Source: Kibdelosporangium aridum
GTDB taxonomy: Bacteria; Actinomycetota; Actinomycetes; Mycobacteriales; Pseudonocardiaceae
DNA: 64,000 bases
Assembly: GCF_900176515.1 (NCBI RefSeq)
Contig: NZ_FWXV01000014.1
Span: 121,616 to 185,615, forward strand
Direction: 5' to 3'
Position numbers and translations under genes: made by a program. Within the stretch, counting starts at the first letter, position 1, and each line of letters begins with the position of its first letter. Positions 43,461 to 51,974 of the stretch are shown piece after piece. The notes beneath the pieces were generated by a model, which did no database searches, was not told where the DNA came from, and was given only the letters and a program-made list of their open reading frames with translations.

Positions 43461-44661
43461 TGTACCGCTCGAAAAGTCGTAGCACCTGGTCAGACCGCCG
43501 AGTAGGCGTTGAGATCATGGTTTAGTGATCGTGTCGCTGCTATACCAACTGACCCGCCAGCTCTTGTCCGTCCCGACGCTGCTGCTCCGCCGTGACACCA
43601 CCAAGGACGCCGAACTTCTCGCGCTCCGGCACGAGAACGCCGTTCTCCGCCGCCAGATCACCGGCCAAGTCCGCTACGAACCAGCAGACCGTTTCTGGTT
43701 CGCCGCCCTGTCCTCCCTACTCCCCCGACACCGCTGGCACGAGATCTTCCCCGTCCAACCCGCAACGATCCTCGCCTGGCACCGCAAGTCCATCGCCTGG
43801 ACGTGGGACTACAGCTCACGCCGGGACTCCACTGGACGACCACCCACCCGCTCAGCGATCAAGAAGCTCGTCCTCCGCCTGGCCAACGAGAACCCACGCT
43901 GGGGACACCGAAGGATCCACGCTGGGACACCGAAGGATCCACGGCGAGCTATCCGGACTCGGACACCGGATCGCCCCATCGACCGTGTGGAAGATCCTCA
44001 ACTCGGCCGGCATCGATCCCGCCCCACGCCGAACCGGCCCCACCTGGAAACAGTTCCTCACCAACCAAGCCCGCGGCATCATCGCCGCAGACTTTTTCCA
44101 CATCGACACCGCACTCGGCAAACGCCTCTACGCCCTGGTCTTCCTCGAACACCGCACACGACGACTACACATCGCCGGCATCACCGCCCACCCCACCCGG
44201 GAGAGGACCACACAACAAGCCCGCAACCTCGCCATTGGCAACGGGACGGATCTGGGTGCGCTCCGCTTTCTGCTCCGCGATCGCGACACGAAGTACTCGA
44301 CAGCGTTCGACGCCGTCTTCCAAGCCGAAGACATCGACATCCTCACCACCGCACCCCAAGCACCACGGATGAACGCCCACTGCGAACGAGTTATCAGAAC
44401 CCTCCGCACCGAGGTCTGCGACCACATGCTCATCCTCAACGAGGCACACGCCCGAGAAGTCCTCGCCGAATACCAGCGCCACTACAACCACCACCGACCG
44501 CACCAAGCCCGACACCAACAACCACCCGAACCTCGTCCATCTCCCGACCGAACGCATGAAGCCAACACCCACGCGTTACTACGCACCCGCATCCTCAATG
44601 GACTCATCAACGAGTACCAGTACGCGGCTTGACCTGCAGCGATGACTTTTCGAGCGGTACA
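43461..44661 (+). mobile_element. Insertion sequence with integrase-core transposase, 1201 bp
   Basis: The ends are imperfect inverted repeats starting TGTACCGCTCGAAAAGTC on the left (43461) and, reversed, on the right (ending 44661). A transposase frame fills the interior. No clear target-site duplication was found, in line with later deletions on the right. The related fragment at 45777-46430 shares the right-end sequence. Confidence 0.85.
43525..44632 (+). pseudogene. IS transposase inactivated by a 22 bp tandem duplication
   Basis: The DDE integrase-core transposase reads LLRRDTTKDAELLALRHENA and NENPRWGHRRIH in one frame. It continues as GHRRIHGELSGLGHRIAPST, ADFFHIDTALGKRLYALVFL, FLLRDRDTKYSTAFDAVFQ, NAHCERVIRTL and ILNGLINEYQYAA in another. 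At 43898-43942 a block of about 22 bp (CTGGGGACACCGAAGGATCC and its near repeat) is duplicated, which shifts the frame. Otherwise the protein is complete (about 346 residues). Confidence 0.85.
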
Positions 44662-44723
44662 GGACTGGTTGAAGGTTCCAAGCATGGCCGACGTTGGCGC
44701 GTCGGCCGGGAAGGTACGGCCCG

Positions 44724-45165
44724 ATGCTTACCGTAGCCCCTGACCCTGCTGCTGGCGATGGCGAGTCCTCGAGCGGATCGTCGCCGTCGCTGATTGATGA
44801 GCTCGTGCGGGAGGGCGCGCGGCGGATGCTGGCTGAGGCGTTGCAGGCCGAGGTGGACGCCTATATCGCGCGGTTCGCCGGCGAGCGTGACGAGCGCGGC
44901 CACCGCCTGGTGGTGCGCAATGGCCACCATGAGCCGCGTGAGGTGCTCACCTCCGCCGGGGCGGTGGAGGTGACCGCGCCGCGGGTCAACGACAAGCGCA
45001 CGGACCCGGCCACGGGTGAGCGGTGCCGGTTTTCCTCGGCGATTCTGCCGCCCTGGGCGCGCATGACGCCGAAGATCACCGAGGTGCTGCCGCTGTTGTA
45101 CCTGCACGGCCTGTCCTCCGGAGATTTCGTGCCCGCGCTGGGCCAGTTCCTGGGCAGCGCGAAAG
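44724..45165 (+). pseudogene. 5' part of an IS256-family (mutator) transposase
   Basis: The N-terminal third of a mutator-type transposase: LIDELVREGARRMLAEALQA, EVDAYIARFAGERDERGHRL, RNGHHEPREVLTSAGAVEV and LPLLYLHGLSSGDFVPALGQ. The catalytic aspartates are missing because the sequence passes directly into an IS110 fragment at about 45165-45172. Confidence 0.85.
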
Positions 45166-45169
45166 GGCT

Positions 45170-45760
45170 GTCCGGGTCGCCGCCGAGTTGCACCAGGCCT
45201 TGCGCCGACCCCAACTGCGCCAGCCACCGCTGGCGGAGCAGGCGATGGCCGTCCAAGCCCTGGCGCTGCTGGCCACACTCAACGCCACCTGCGCCGGGAT
45301 CGAGCAACTCGGCCAGGCGACTATCGAAGCGTTCCGACAGCACGCCGACCACCAGGTGATCACCAGCTTCCCCGGCCTGGGCGAAATATCCGGTGCCCGC
45401 CTGCTCGCCGAGATCGGCGACGACCGCGACCGGTTCACCGACGCCCGAGCGCTCAACGCCTACGCCGGCTCCGCACCCGTCACCAGGGCATCCGGACGCA
45501 GCACATCGATCACACGCCGCCTGATCAAGAACAACCGACTCGCCGCAGTCGGATTCACCTGGGCGTTCATGGCCATGACCAACTCACCGTCAGCCCGAGC
45601 GCACTACACCCGCCGCAGAACAACAGGCGACGGTCACCCATCCGCACTCAGGCACCTGTTCAACCAAATGCTCGGCCAGCTACACCACTGCCTACACACC
45701 GGCGAGACCTACGACGAAACCAAGGCATTCCCTATCCAAACCACCAACGCAGCTGACAAC
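45170..45760 (+). pseudogene. 3' part of an IS110-family transposase
   Basis: A frame shows the C-terminal IS116/IS110/IS902 domain: ITSFPGLGEISGARLLAEIG, ALNAYAGSAPVTRASGRS, RLIKNNRLAAVGFTWAFMAM and HLFNQMLGQLHHCLHTGETY then DETKAFPI. The N-terminal DEDD half is absent. It is fused upstream to the IS256 fragment and downstream to an integrase-core fragment. Confidence 0.85.
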
Positions 45761-45776
45761 TACGACCTATCGGAGG

Positions 45777-46430
45777 TCTGCACGCCGCCGGCATCGACCC
45801 CGCACCCCGCCGCAACGGCCCAACCGGGCGAAAATTCCTTGCCGCTCAAGCCAACACCATCATCGCCTGTGCATTCCTACACCTCGACACCATCGGACTG
45901 CAGCGTCTCTACGCACTGGTATTCCTCGACCACGGCACCCGCCGCCTCCACGTCGCCGGAGTAACCGCCCACCCCACCGGCGACTGGGTCGCCCAGCAAG
46001 CCCGCAACCTGGCCTACTACCTCGGTACCCGCATGGAATCCCTGCGATTCCTCATCCGCGATCGCGACACCAAGTACACCTGCACCTTCGACGCAGACAA
46101 CATCGAAATCCTGAAGACATCTCCACAAGCACCCAAAGCAAACGCCCAATGCGAACGAGTCATCGGCACACTACGCCGCGAAATCCTCGACCACATCCTG
46201 ATCGTCAACACGACCCACGCCCACCGTGTTCTGGCCGAATACGAGCGCCACTACAACCAGCACCGACCACATCAAGCCCGCAACCACCAACCACTCGACG
46301 CACCGTAACAACCGCCAAAGACTTCTCACCACAGCCGCCGTCAAATCCTCCGCAAGCGTGTACTCGGCGGCCTCATCAACGAGTACCACCAGGCCGTCTG
46401 AACTGCAGCGATGAGTTTTTGAACGGCACA
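45777..46430 (+). pseudogene. 3' fragment of an integrase-core IS related to the 43461 element
   Basis: The coding stretch LHAAGIDPAPRRNGPTGRKF, then LYALVFLDHGTRRLHVAGVT, RFLIRDRDTKYTCTFDADN, NAQCERVIGTLRREILDHIL and HYNQHRPHQARNHQP is homologous to the transposase at 43525. The right end near 46405-46430 (GCAGCGATGAGTTTTTGAAC then GGCACA) matches the right inverted repeat of that element. The 5' half is gone. Confidence 0.8.
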
Positions 46431-46820
46431 GCCACCCGACCTGAGGTGCAGAAGTTGGCATCGTCGGCGTAGCGCTCGAAACCGGGCGGCCGGATATTCC
46501 CGGACCAGCGTCGCTATGCATTAGCGGGCAGCCGTCAAAATCCATTGAGGCTTGAACATTTTGCCATGCTCCTCGTCTTCGCTCCTATGTGTGGCTCATT
46601 TCTGTCATTGACGCAAACTCGCCATCTCTTGCTTCTTCCTGTGGATGAGCTAGGGATGTAGAATTTGTACTTCTTTGGAGATTCTGTACGAATTTCTCTG
46701 TGACAGGCCGGTATTGGCTCGAAACGTTCGAGTCGGCACCACTTCGTTTCGACGTTGCAGGTTCCACCGATCGACGGTCAAGATCGGTCTCTCACGGTCG
46801 TAGCGGAGCAGGTGCTGCGC
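46431..46820. other. Gene-free region upstream of the sigma factor
   Basis: About 390 bp, AT-richer than average around 46550-46690. It should hold the promoter of the ECF sigma operon; I cannot assign -35 and -10 boxes. Confidence 0.4.
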
Positions 46821-47378
46821 ATGACCAGTTTGATAGCGCTGGACGATGCCACCTTGCTGCATCGGGTGGCTGTCGGAGACAAGCGTGTGGCGCTGGAGGA
46901 GCTGTACCGGCGGTATGCCCACCGGGTGTTCGAGTTTGGTCTGCGGTTGCTGGGTGATCGGGGGTTGGCCGAGGAGCTGGTGCAGGAGACCTTCCTGCGG
47001 CTGTGGCGCACCGCTGATCGGTTCGATGTCTCCCGCGGCAGCGTGGCCGCGTACCTCTTCATGCTGGCTCGCAGTCTGGCGGGGGACCTGTTGCGTCGCC
47101 CCTCCTCCCGATCATTTCAACCCGAGTGCGCAGAGAGTGGCGAACTCCCCGCGGCCAACGCGACGGATCCGATGCTGACCCGGCTTGTGGTCGACCAGGC
47201 GATGGATTCCCTGTCGCCGGCGCATCGGGAGGTGCTGGTGCTGTCCTACCAGGGCGATCTCACTCAGGCCGCCATCGCCGAGATCCTTGCCGTCCCGCTC
47301 GGCACGGTCAAGACACGCACCTACTATGCGTTGCGGGCGCTGAAACTCGCTCTGGCGGAGAGGGGGATTCATGGCTGA
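46821..47378 (+). CDS. ECF sigma factor, SigK-like
   Basis: From ATG 46821 the protein has 185 residues. Region 2 is seen in RVALEELYRRYAHRVFEFGL, LAEELVQETFLRLWRTADRF and GSVAAYLFMLARSLAGDLLR. Region 4 is seen in LSPAHREVLVLSYQGDLTQA, AIAEILAVPLGTVKTRTYYA. The -10 and -35 binding domains are both complete. Its gene overlaps the anti-sigma gene by 8 nt, the standard pairing. A 22-codon longer start at 46755 is less likely. Confidence 0.92.
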   Translation: MTSLIALDDATLLHRVAVGDKRVALEELYRRYAHRVFEFGLRLLGDRGLAEELVQETFLRLWRTADRFDVSRGSVAAYLFMLARSLAGDLLRRPSSRSFQPECAESGELPAANATDPMLTRLVVDQAMDSLSPAHREVLVLSYQGDLTQAAIAEILAVPLGTVKTRTYYALRALKLALAERGIHG

Positions 47379-48156
47379 ACACCCGGTTCCGCACCCGGAT
47401 CTGGCCGGCTACGTGCTCAACGTCCTTGAGCCGGGCGAGACCCGTGCGTTTGAGGCCCACCTGGCCGGCTGCGGCCCCTGCCACGCCGAGATCGATGAGC
47501 TGCGCGGACTTCCGGCACTGCTGACCACCGGGGCACCCGTAGACCTGCCGGCGGACCTGCAGGCCCGCACCTTCGCCCGTATCCACGCCAGCGAGCGCCC
47601 CTCCGCTCCCCTCCGCCTGGTGGACCCGCAGCGGCACAACGGCCAGCTCCCCCATGCCGGGTCCCGGCGTTCCAGTCGGCTCACGCCCGACCGTCGCCGA
47701 CGGCTGCTCACCGCCGTCGCCGCAACTGTCCTCTTGATCGCCGCCAGTGTCGTCGCGGTCCTGCAACTGCAAGGCCCGGTCCCGAAAGACAGCGCCGCCC
47801 CGGCCGGCTTCACCCTCAGCCTGATCGCTCCCGACAGTGGCCCGCAGCGCGGTGACGCACTCATCCAGGACACCCCAGCTGGGCGGGTGGTCCAGCTGCG
47901 CGTGACCGATCTTCCCCCGCCACCGCCGGGTCAGCGCTACACCTGCTGGTTCGTCGGCCCCGGGGACAGCCTCGCCCGGCCCAACCGGGTGGCGGCCGGC
48001 AGCTTCACCACCGACAGCCGCGGCCACGCCCAGGTCACCCTGACCGGCGCCGCAGCGCCGCAGCGGTTTGCCCTCCTCGGCGTCACGCGCGAACCCGATG
48101 ACGGAAACCCGCAGTACCGCGGCCCCAAGGTGCTGGTCACCAAACCCCCCGGATGA
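47371..48156 (+). CDS. RskA-type anti-sigma factor
   Basis: The 261-residue protein has an N-terminal zinc-binding anti-sigma motif (HPDLAGYVLNVLEPGETRAF then HLAGCGPCHAEI, HX3CX2C). A single membrane helix lies near 111-131 (LLTAVAATVLLIAASVVAVL). The extracytoplasmic RskA domain has PPPPPGQRYTCWFVGPGDSL, TTDSRGHAQVTLTGAAAPQR and FALLGVTREP. It should hold the ECF factor at the membrane until a signal triggers release. It overlaps the next gene by 4 nt. Confidence 0.92.
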   Translation: MAEHPVPHPDLAGYVLNVLEPGETRAFEAHLAGCGPCHAEIDELRGLPALLTTGAPVDLPADLQARTFARIHASERPSAPLRLVDPQRHNGQLPHAGSRRSSRLTPDRRRRLLTAVAATVLLIAASVVAVLQLQGPVPKDSAAPAGFTLSLIAPDSGPQRGDALIQDTPAGRVVQLRVTDLPPPPPGQRYTCWFVGPGDSLARPNRVAAGSFTTDSRGHAQVTLTGAAAPQRFALLGVTREPDDGNPQYRGPKVLVTKPPG

Positions 48157-48677
48157 CCGCGCGAAAGCTGCGGAAGCTACCGCCACGTCCGCGAAAGGCC
48201 ACGCTCGTGAAGCCCCGCCTGCCACTGGCTGTGGTCACTCTCGCCGCGGCACTCACCAGCGGCGCCGGCTGCGAGCATCACAGGCACACCCCGACCGCGG
48301 GTGCCTGTACCCCGGACCCCACACCCATCGCCGGGCAGCAGGTGCGCGGCTGCCTGAGCGCCGCCGATCAGATCAGCGACGGCACCAGCGTGACCGTGGC
48401 CGATGTGGACATCCACAACGGTCCCGGGTGGGTCGTCCTGCACACCGATGACGGCGGGGAGCCGGGCCCGCGTATCGGCGTGGTGTCGGTCCGGCAAGGC
48501 CGCTCCACCCAGGTCTCCATCCCGGTCACCGGCCGGATGACCACCGGGAACTACTGGCCGATGCTGCACGTCGACGTCGGCGTCGAAGGCACCTACGAGT
48601 TCCCCGCCGGCCCCGACGTGCCCGTGGTGGACTCCCAGGGCATGGTCATGAGGCTGATCCACGTCACCGTGCGCTAG
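48153..48677 (+). CDS. DUF7282-type lipoprotein
   Basis: A 174-residue protein. A positively charged start and a hydrophobic stretch (RLPLAVVTLAAALTSGAGC) end in a lipobox cysteine at about residue 39. The mature domain reads VTVADVDIHNGPGWVVLHTD, VGVEGTYEFPAGPDVPVVD and RLIHVTV, typical of DUF7282 surface proteins. Co-translated with the anti-sigma gene, it may be part of the envelope signal monitored by the sigma system, or its product. Confidence 0.75.
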   Translation: MTARKLRKLPPRPRKATLVKPRLPLAVVTLAAALTSGAGCEHHRHTPTAGACTPDPTPIAGQQVRGCLSAADQISDGTSVTVADVDIHNGPGWVVLHTDDGGEPGPRIGVVSVRQGRSTQVSIPVTGRMTTGNYWPMLHVDVGVEGTYEFPAGPDVPVVDSQGMVMRLIHVTVR

Positions 48678-48881
48678 CAGACATACCGCGCTCCAGCACG
48701 GCCGCACCGCCGCCATGCGGGAGTCGACGCGCTGCCCGGCGCTCCGCCCGCACCAGCCGCCGGCCCGATGCCGTCGCCGCGCCCCGCTGCTGAATTCTCA
48801 CAAATTTTCTGGGTCGCGTGAACTATTTCAACCGCCCACTCCGTAGAACCAGTGACAGTCGCCACAGAACGGCTGATCACC
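48678..48881. other. No gene recognised
   Basis: Some 200 bp between the lipoprotein gene and repeat copy A, with no coding frame or clear terminator. Confidence 0.4.
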
Positions 48882-48975
48882 AAGGAAGAACCAGGGGTAG
48901 GTCGTCCATCCCCTTCCCGACACGGGAGACAGTTCATGCAGCGCACACTTTCAGGCGTCGCTGTCACTAAGCAGT
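48882..48975 (+). repeat. Dispersed repeat, copy A
   Basis: A 94 bp stretch runs from AAGGAAGAACCAGG to CTGTCACTAAGCAGT. It matches 53486-53583 in the same orientation, with near identity in the last 60 bases and a few changes and a 4 bp indel before that. It contains CGGGAGACAGTTCATG, a Shine-Dalgarno-like box and ATG. Confidence 0.85.
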
Positions 48976-49016
48976 GTGTACGGCATCATTTGGCAGGCAG
49001 CGCCTTATATCCCTAA
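48936..49016 (+). CDS. Small ORF in repeat copy A
   Basis: Begins MQRTLSGVAVTKQ like the copy-B ORF but diverges after 13 codons and stops at 26 residues. GGGAG is placed 10 nt upstream of the ATG. It is probably a degenerate copy. Confidence 0.25.
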   Translation: MQRTLSGVAVTKQCVRHHLAGSALYP

Positions 49017-49029
49017 CTCCGGTGATTAC

Positions 49030-49052
49030 ACGATCACCCTTAAGGTGATCGT
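49030..49052. promoter_or_regulatory. Palindrome upstream of a small-gene operon
   Basis: ACGATCACC-CTTAA-GGTGATCGT is a perfect 9 bp inverted repeat. Half-sites GGTGAT and GATCACC also occur near copy B (53450-53471). It may be a regulator site for the genes at 49291-50471. The rest of 49017-49290 shows no gene. Confidence 0.45.
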
Positions 49053-49290
49053 AGAGTTCCGCGGCAGGTTTCACGGGCACCACAAAACCGGTTTACCCCT
49101 GCCTGGGGGTCAGGGGTGAACCCCACTCCACAGCAATTGGCCAGCGGCCGGTCGACCTCGACAGGGTGTCCGATCTGGCCCATCATGCGCAACTCGCGCC
49201 GTCGCCAGGAGCGCCTCACGACCGGGACGGCGCGGAGGTCGACCACTTCTCTCCTCCGCGCCGCCCCTCTCCAACAGGGAGACATACACC

Positions 49291-49569
49291 ATGACCATTC
49301 CGACTGATCTGCTCACCGCGGCCCGAGCCAAGGCGCTGTTCACCAGCGACCTGCCCGCTTACTCCCACCCAACCCGTGCCGACGTCGCCACCGCGATCCG
49401 CCACGCCGTGCGCACCTACGGCGGGACCCGTGGCTGCACCGTTGAGGTAGGCGGCGAGTACGGCGAACACCCTGAGACAGCCATCCCTCGGATGCGCTGG
49501 GCGTTGAGCGTGGTCCACGCCGTCTACACACAGCGCGGCGCCACGGGCGATGCGATCACACCACCCTGA
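49291..49569 (+). CDS. Small protein of unknown function
   Basis: A 92-residue protein (IPTDLLTAARAKALFTSDLP, then RADVATAIRHAVRTYGGTRG and MRWALSVVHAVYTQRG). GGGAGACATACACC precedes the ATG. No membrane segment or known motif. It heads a group of three small plus-strand genes. Confidence 0.7.
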   Translation: MTIPTDLLTAARAKALFTSDLPAYSHPTRADVATAIRHAVRTYGGTRGCTVEVGGEYGEHPETAIPRMRWALSVVHAVYTQRGATGDAITPP

Positions 49570-49773
49570 CCCTCTGACCGCGTCTGATCGGCGCCTGCGG
49601 CAATCCGGGGTTCGATCCCGGCCAACTCCTGGCTGACAGCACCTCGTTGATATCGGGTTGCGTGAGCCGTAGCCGGTCTGCAGCCCCACCGCAGTCGGCT
49701 GTCGCTGCACAGGTTGACACCACGCGTCGAACGACCCGATCCGCGTTTCCCTACCCCTACAAGGAGCATCCCA

Positions 49774-50253
49774 GTGTCCACGACCGCACCAGCAGGCTTG
49801 AGCGTCTCCCGGCGCGAGTTGGCCATGCTCCACGCCATCGCCGCCGGCCGCGGCGAAATCACCGGCAGCTGCGAACCCGACCTGTTCATCGACGGCCTGG
49901 CCTGCTGCGACCAGAGCGCCGCCCACCACCTCGCGCACACCGGCCTCGTGCATGCCACGCGCCCAGCCAGGGTGGAACAGCGCGTTCCCGTCGAGCTCGC
50001 CACCCCGGGCCACGCCGTACTCGCGACGCTGGCAAGCACGAACTGGCCGACCAGCCACCCCCGGACGGTCGACTTCGACCCGGCCCGCCGGACCGGTGAG
50101 CCGTTGCGCGCCAGGGGCAGCAAGATCGTCGAGCGCGACCCGGACACCCCGCGCACACCGCCGAGGAGCTATCCGGGCAAGCAGGCCACCTCGACAGAGG
50201 TCACCGCCACTCAGAACAGCACCACCGTTTGGAACCAGGAGGCCGCCGCGTGA
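49774..50253 (+). CDS. Small HTH-like protein of unknown function
   Basis: A 159-residue protein from GTG 49774 with AAGGAG at the right distance. SVSRRELAMLHAIAAGRGEI then ITGSCEPDLFIDGLACCDQS and HHLAHTGLVHATRPA give a winged-helix-like pattern; the tail is polar and probably disordered. The stop overlaps the next GTG (GTGA). Function unknown. Confidence 0.65.
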   Translation: MSTTAPAGLSVSRRELAMLHAIAAGRGEITGSCEPDLFIDGLACCDQSAAHHLAHTGLVHATRPARVEQRVPVELATPGHAVLATLASTNWPTSHPRTVDFDPARRTGEPLRARGSKIVERDPDTPRTPPRSYPGKQATSTEVTATQNSTTVWNQEAAA

Positions 50254-50471
50254 CCATCGCGCTGCTTAACACCCCGCCACCGTTCGATCCAGTCCAGAAA
50301 GGGACCACCGAGATGCTGCTCTACGAAGTTCTGGCCAGAACCCGAATGCGCGAGGCGGAGCGATTCGCCCATCACCACCGGGTGGCTCACCAACTATGCT
50401 CCAGCCGACGCTGGCGTCGGCTGGAGAGGTGGGCCAAGCAGAAGGCCGAGCGGGCCGAGCGTTCGCTGTGA
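50250..50471 (+). CDS. Small basic protein coupled to the previous gene
   Basis: A 73-residue protein from GTG 50250 overlapping the upstream TGA. The middle and end are strongly basic and helical (LYEVLARTRMREAERFAHHH, RRWRRLERWAKQKAERAERS). Function unknown. Confidence 0.6.
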   Translation: MTIALLNTPPPFDPVQKGTTEMLLYEVLARTRMREAERFAHHHRVAHQLCSSRRWRRLERWAKQKAERAERSL

Positions 50472-50642
50472 CCGACAACTGTGCCGTTGCTGGCCTCCAC
50501 TCTCCTCCGCGTCGGAGAAGACGATGCTCTTGGGAGCCTCTGGACAGCAGAGCTTCCAAGCCGGGCCGCCCGATCCGGGGACGGCGAGAACCGCAGAGCG
50601 AAATATCTTCTTGAACCACAACGAAAACAGGTGACGTCGGTT

Positions 50643-51840
50643 GCCTGTGGGGTTCCAATACTGCGCATGATGGCCTTGACCTGCAGTGATCTGGGTCTTC
50701 GGTACTAGGGCATGATCGTAGGGCGTGTGGTTGCGACTGCTGTATCTGATCTTCGTTCGGCTCGCTGGTTGGCTGGTCCTGCTCGGAAGCTCGGCTGCGT
50801 CGAAGGACGTGGAGTTGCTGGTGTTGCGGCATGAAGTCGCGGTGCTGCGGCGCGGGAATCCTCGTCCGCGATTGGACTGGGCTGATCGTGCAGTACTTGC
50901 CGCCCTGGCACGGCGATTGCCCGCCATGCTGCGCCGACACCGACTGGTCACACCGGCGACACTGCTGCGGTGGCATCGACGCCTGGTGGCCAGGAAGTGG
51001 ACCTACCCGAACCGGCCTGGCCGTCCGTCGCTCGACGCGACTGTTGCCGCACTGATCGAACGGATGGCCCGAGAGAATCCGCAGTGGGGTTACCGCAGGA
51101 TCCAGGGTGAGCTGCTCAAGCTTGGTCACCGGGTCAGTGCCTCGACCATCCGCCGGGTGCTCAAACGCCTGCGGATACCACCAGCACCCAACCGGGACAC
51201 CGACATGTCCTGGCGCAGGTTCCTGCCTACCCAGGCGTCCACCGTGTTGGCCGGCGATTTCTTCCACGTCGACTGCGCGGTGACGCTCAAGCGGATCTAC
51301 GTGTTCTTCGTGATGGAGGTCGCCACCCGCTACGTCCATATCCTCGGCATCACAACGCATCCCGACGGGCCATGGACCACCCAACAAGCCCGCAACCTGC
51401 TCATGGACCTCGACGATCGAGCGGACAGGTTCCGGTTCCTCATTAGCGATCGGGCAGGCCAGTTCACGACGTCGTTCGATGCCGTGTTCGCCGACGCCGG
51501 TATTGAGACTGTCCGAATTCCGCCAGGCTGCCCGAGAGCGAACTGTTACGCCGAAAGATTCGTCCGCACGGCCCGAAGCGAGGTCACCGACCGACTCTTG
51601 ATCATCAACGAGCGGCACTTGCAAACCGTGCTGAAGCGGTATGTCTCCCACTACAACCAGCGCCGTCCCCATCGAGCGTTACAACTCCGCTCACCCAGAC
51701 CTGACCGCGCCTTATCCAACGAGAGTTATAGCCACGTCGTACGCCGGCAGATCCTCGGAGACTTGATCAACGAATACGAACCCGCAGCAGCCTAGAGCGC
51801 AGGTCACAGGCACGGGGCCGACTTCTGAAACCCCACAGGC
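50643..51840 (+). mobile_element. Intact insertion sequence, about 1.2 kb
   Basis: Ends start GCCTGTGGGGTT on the left (50643) and, reversed, on the right (to 51840), continuing imperfectly for about 40 bp. One complete transposase gene fills the interior. No clear target duplication was seen. Confidence 0.8.
50725..51795 (+). CDS. Integrase-core (rve) DDE transposase
   Basis: A 356-residue transposase. The N-terminal helical part has VELLVLRHEVAVLRRG and the GRPSLDATVAALIERMAREN pattern. A DDE core follows with LAGDFFHVDCAV, RFRFLISDRAGQFTTSFDAV and CYAERFVRTARSEVTDR. The C-terminus HYNQRRPHRALQLRSPRP is typical of IS3/IS481-like transposases. All three acidic residues are present and the frame is open, so it is probably active. 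Confidence 0.92.
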   Translation: MWLRLLYLIFVRLAGWLVLLGSSAASKDVELLVLRHEVAVLRRGNPRPRLDWADRAVLAALARRLPAMLRRHRLVTPATLLRWHRRLVARKWTYPNRPGRPSLDATVAALIERMARENPQWGYRRIQGELLKLGHRVSASTIRRVLKRLRIPPAPNRDTDMSWRRFLPTQASTVLAGDFFHVDCAVTLKRIYVFFVMEVATRYVHILGITTHPDGPWTTQQARNLLMDLDDRADRFRFLISDRAGQFTTSFDAVFADAGIETVRIPPGCPRANCYAERFVRTARSEVTDRLLIINERHLQTVLKRYVSHYNQRRPHRALQLRSPRPDRALSNESYSHVVRRQILGDLINEYEPAAA

Positions 51841-51854
51841 CATCGGCATCAGTG

Positions 51855-51974
51855 CGCCAGAACCAGCGACACCAGAGTGCTGTGACGCCCAATGGGAGGT
51901 CTATAACGTTGAACGAGAAGGAAAACTCCTTGGCCACAACTAGACACGGAGGCGCACCGAGGGATCGCGATGGC
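51855..51974 (+). repeat. Upstream region of the ArsR gene; arm of an inverted duplication
   Basis: The 120 bp before and across the ArsR start is repeated in inverted orientation at about 53264-53388. Shared blocks include ACCAGCGAC, CCAGAGTGC, TTGAACGAGA, GGAAAACTC, TGGCCACAA, TAGACAC and GGGATCG. This arm holds the native promoter. Confidence 0.75.

Noticed and set aside
49604..49622. CCGGGGTTCGATCCCGG looks like a tRNA T-arm
   Set aside because: No matching acceptor, D-arm or anticodon stem is found upstream, so there is no tRNA gene. It may be chance or a small tRNA scrap.
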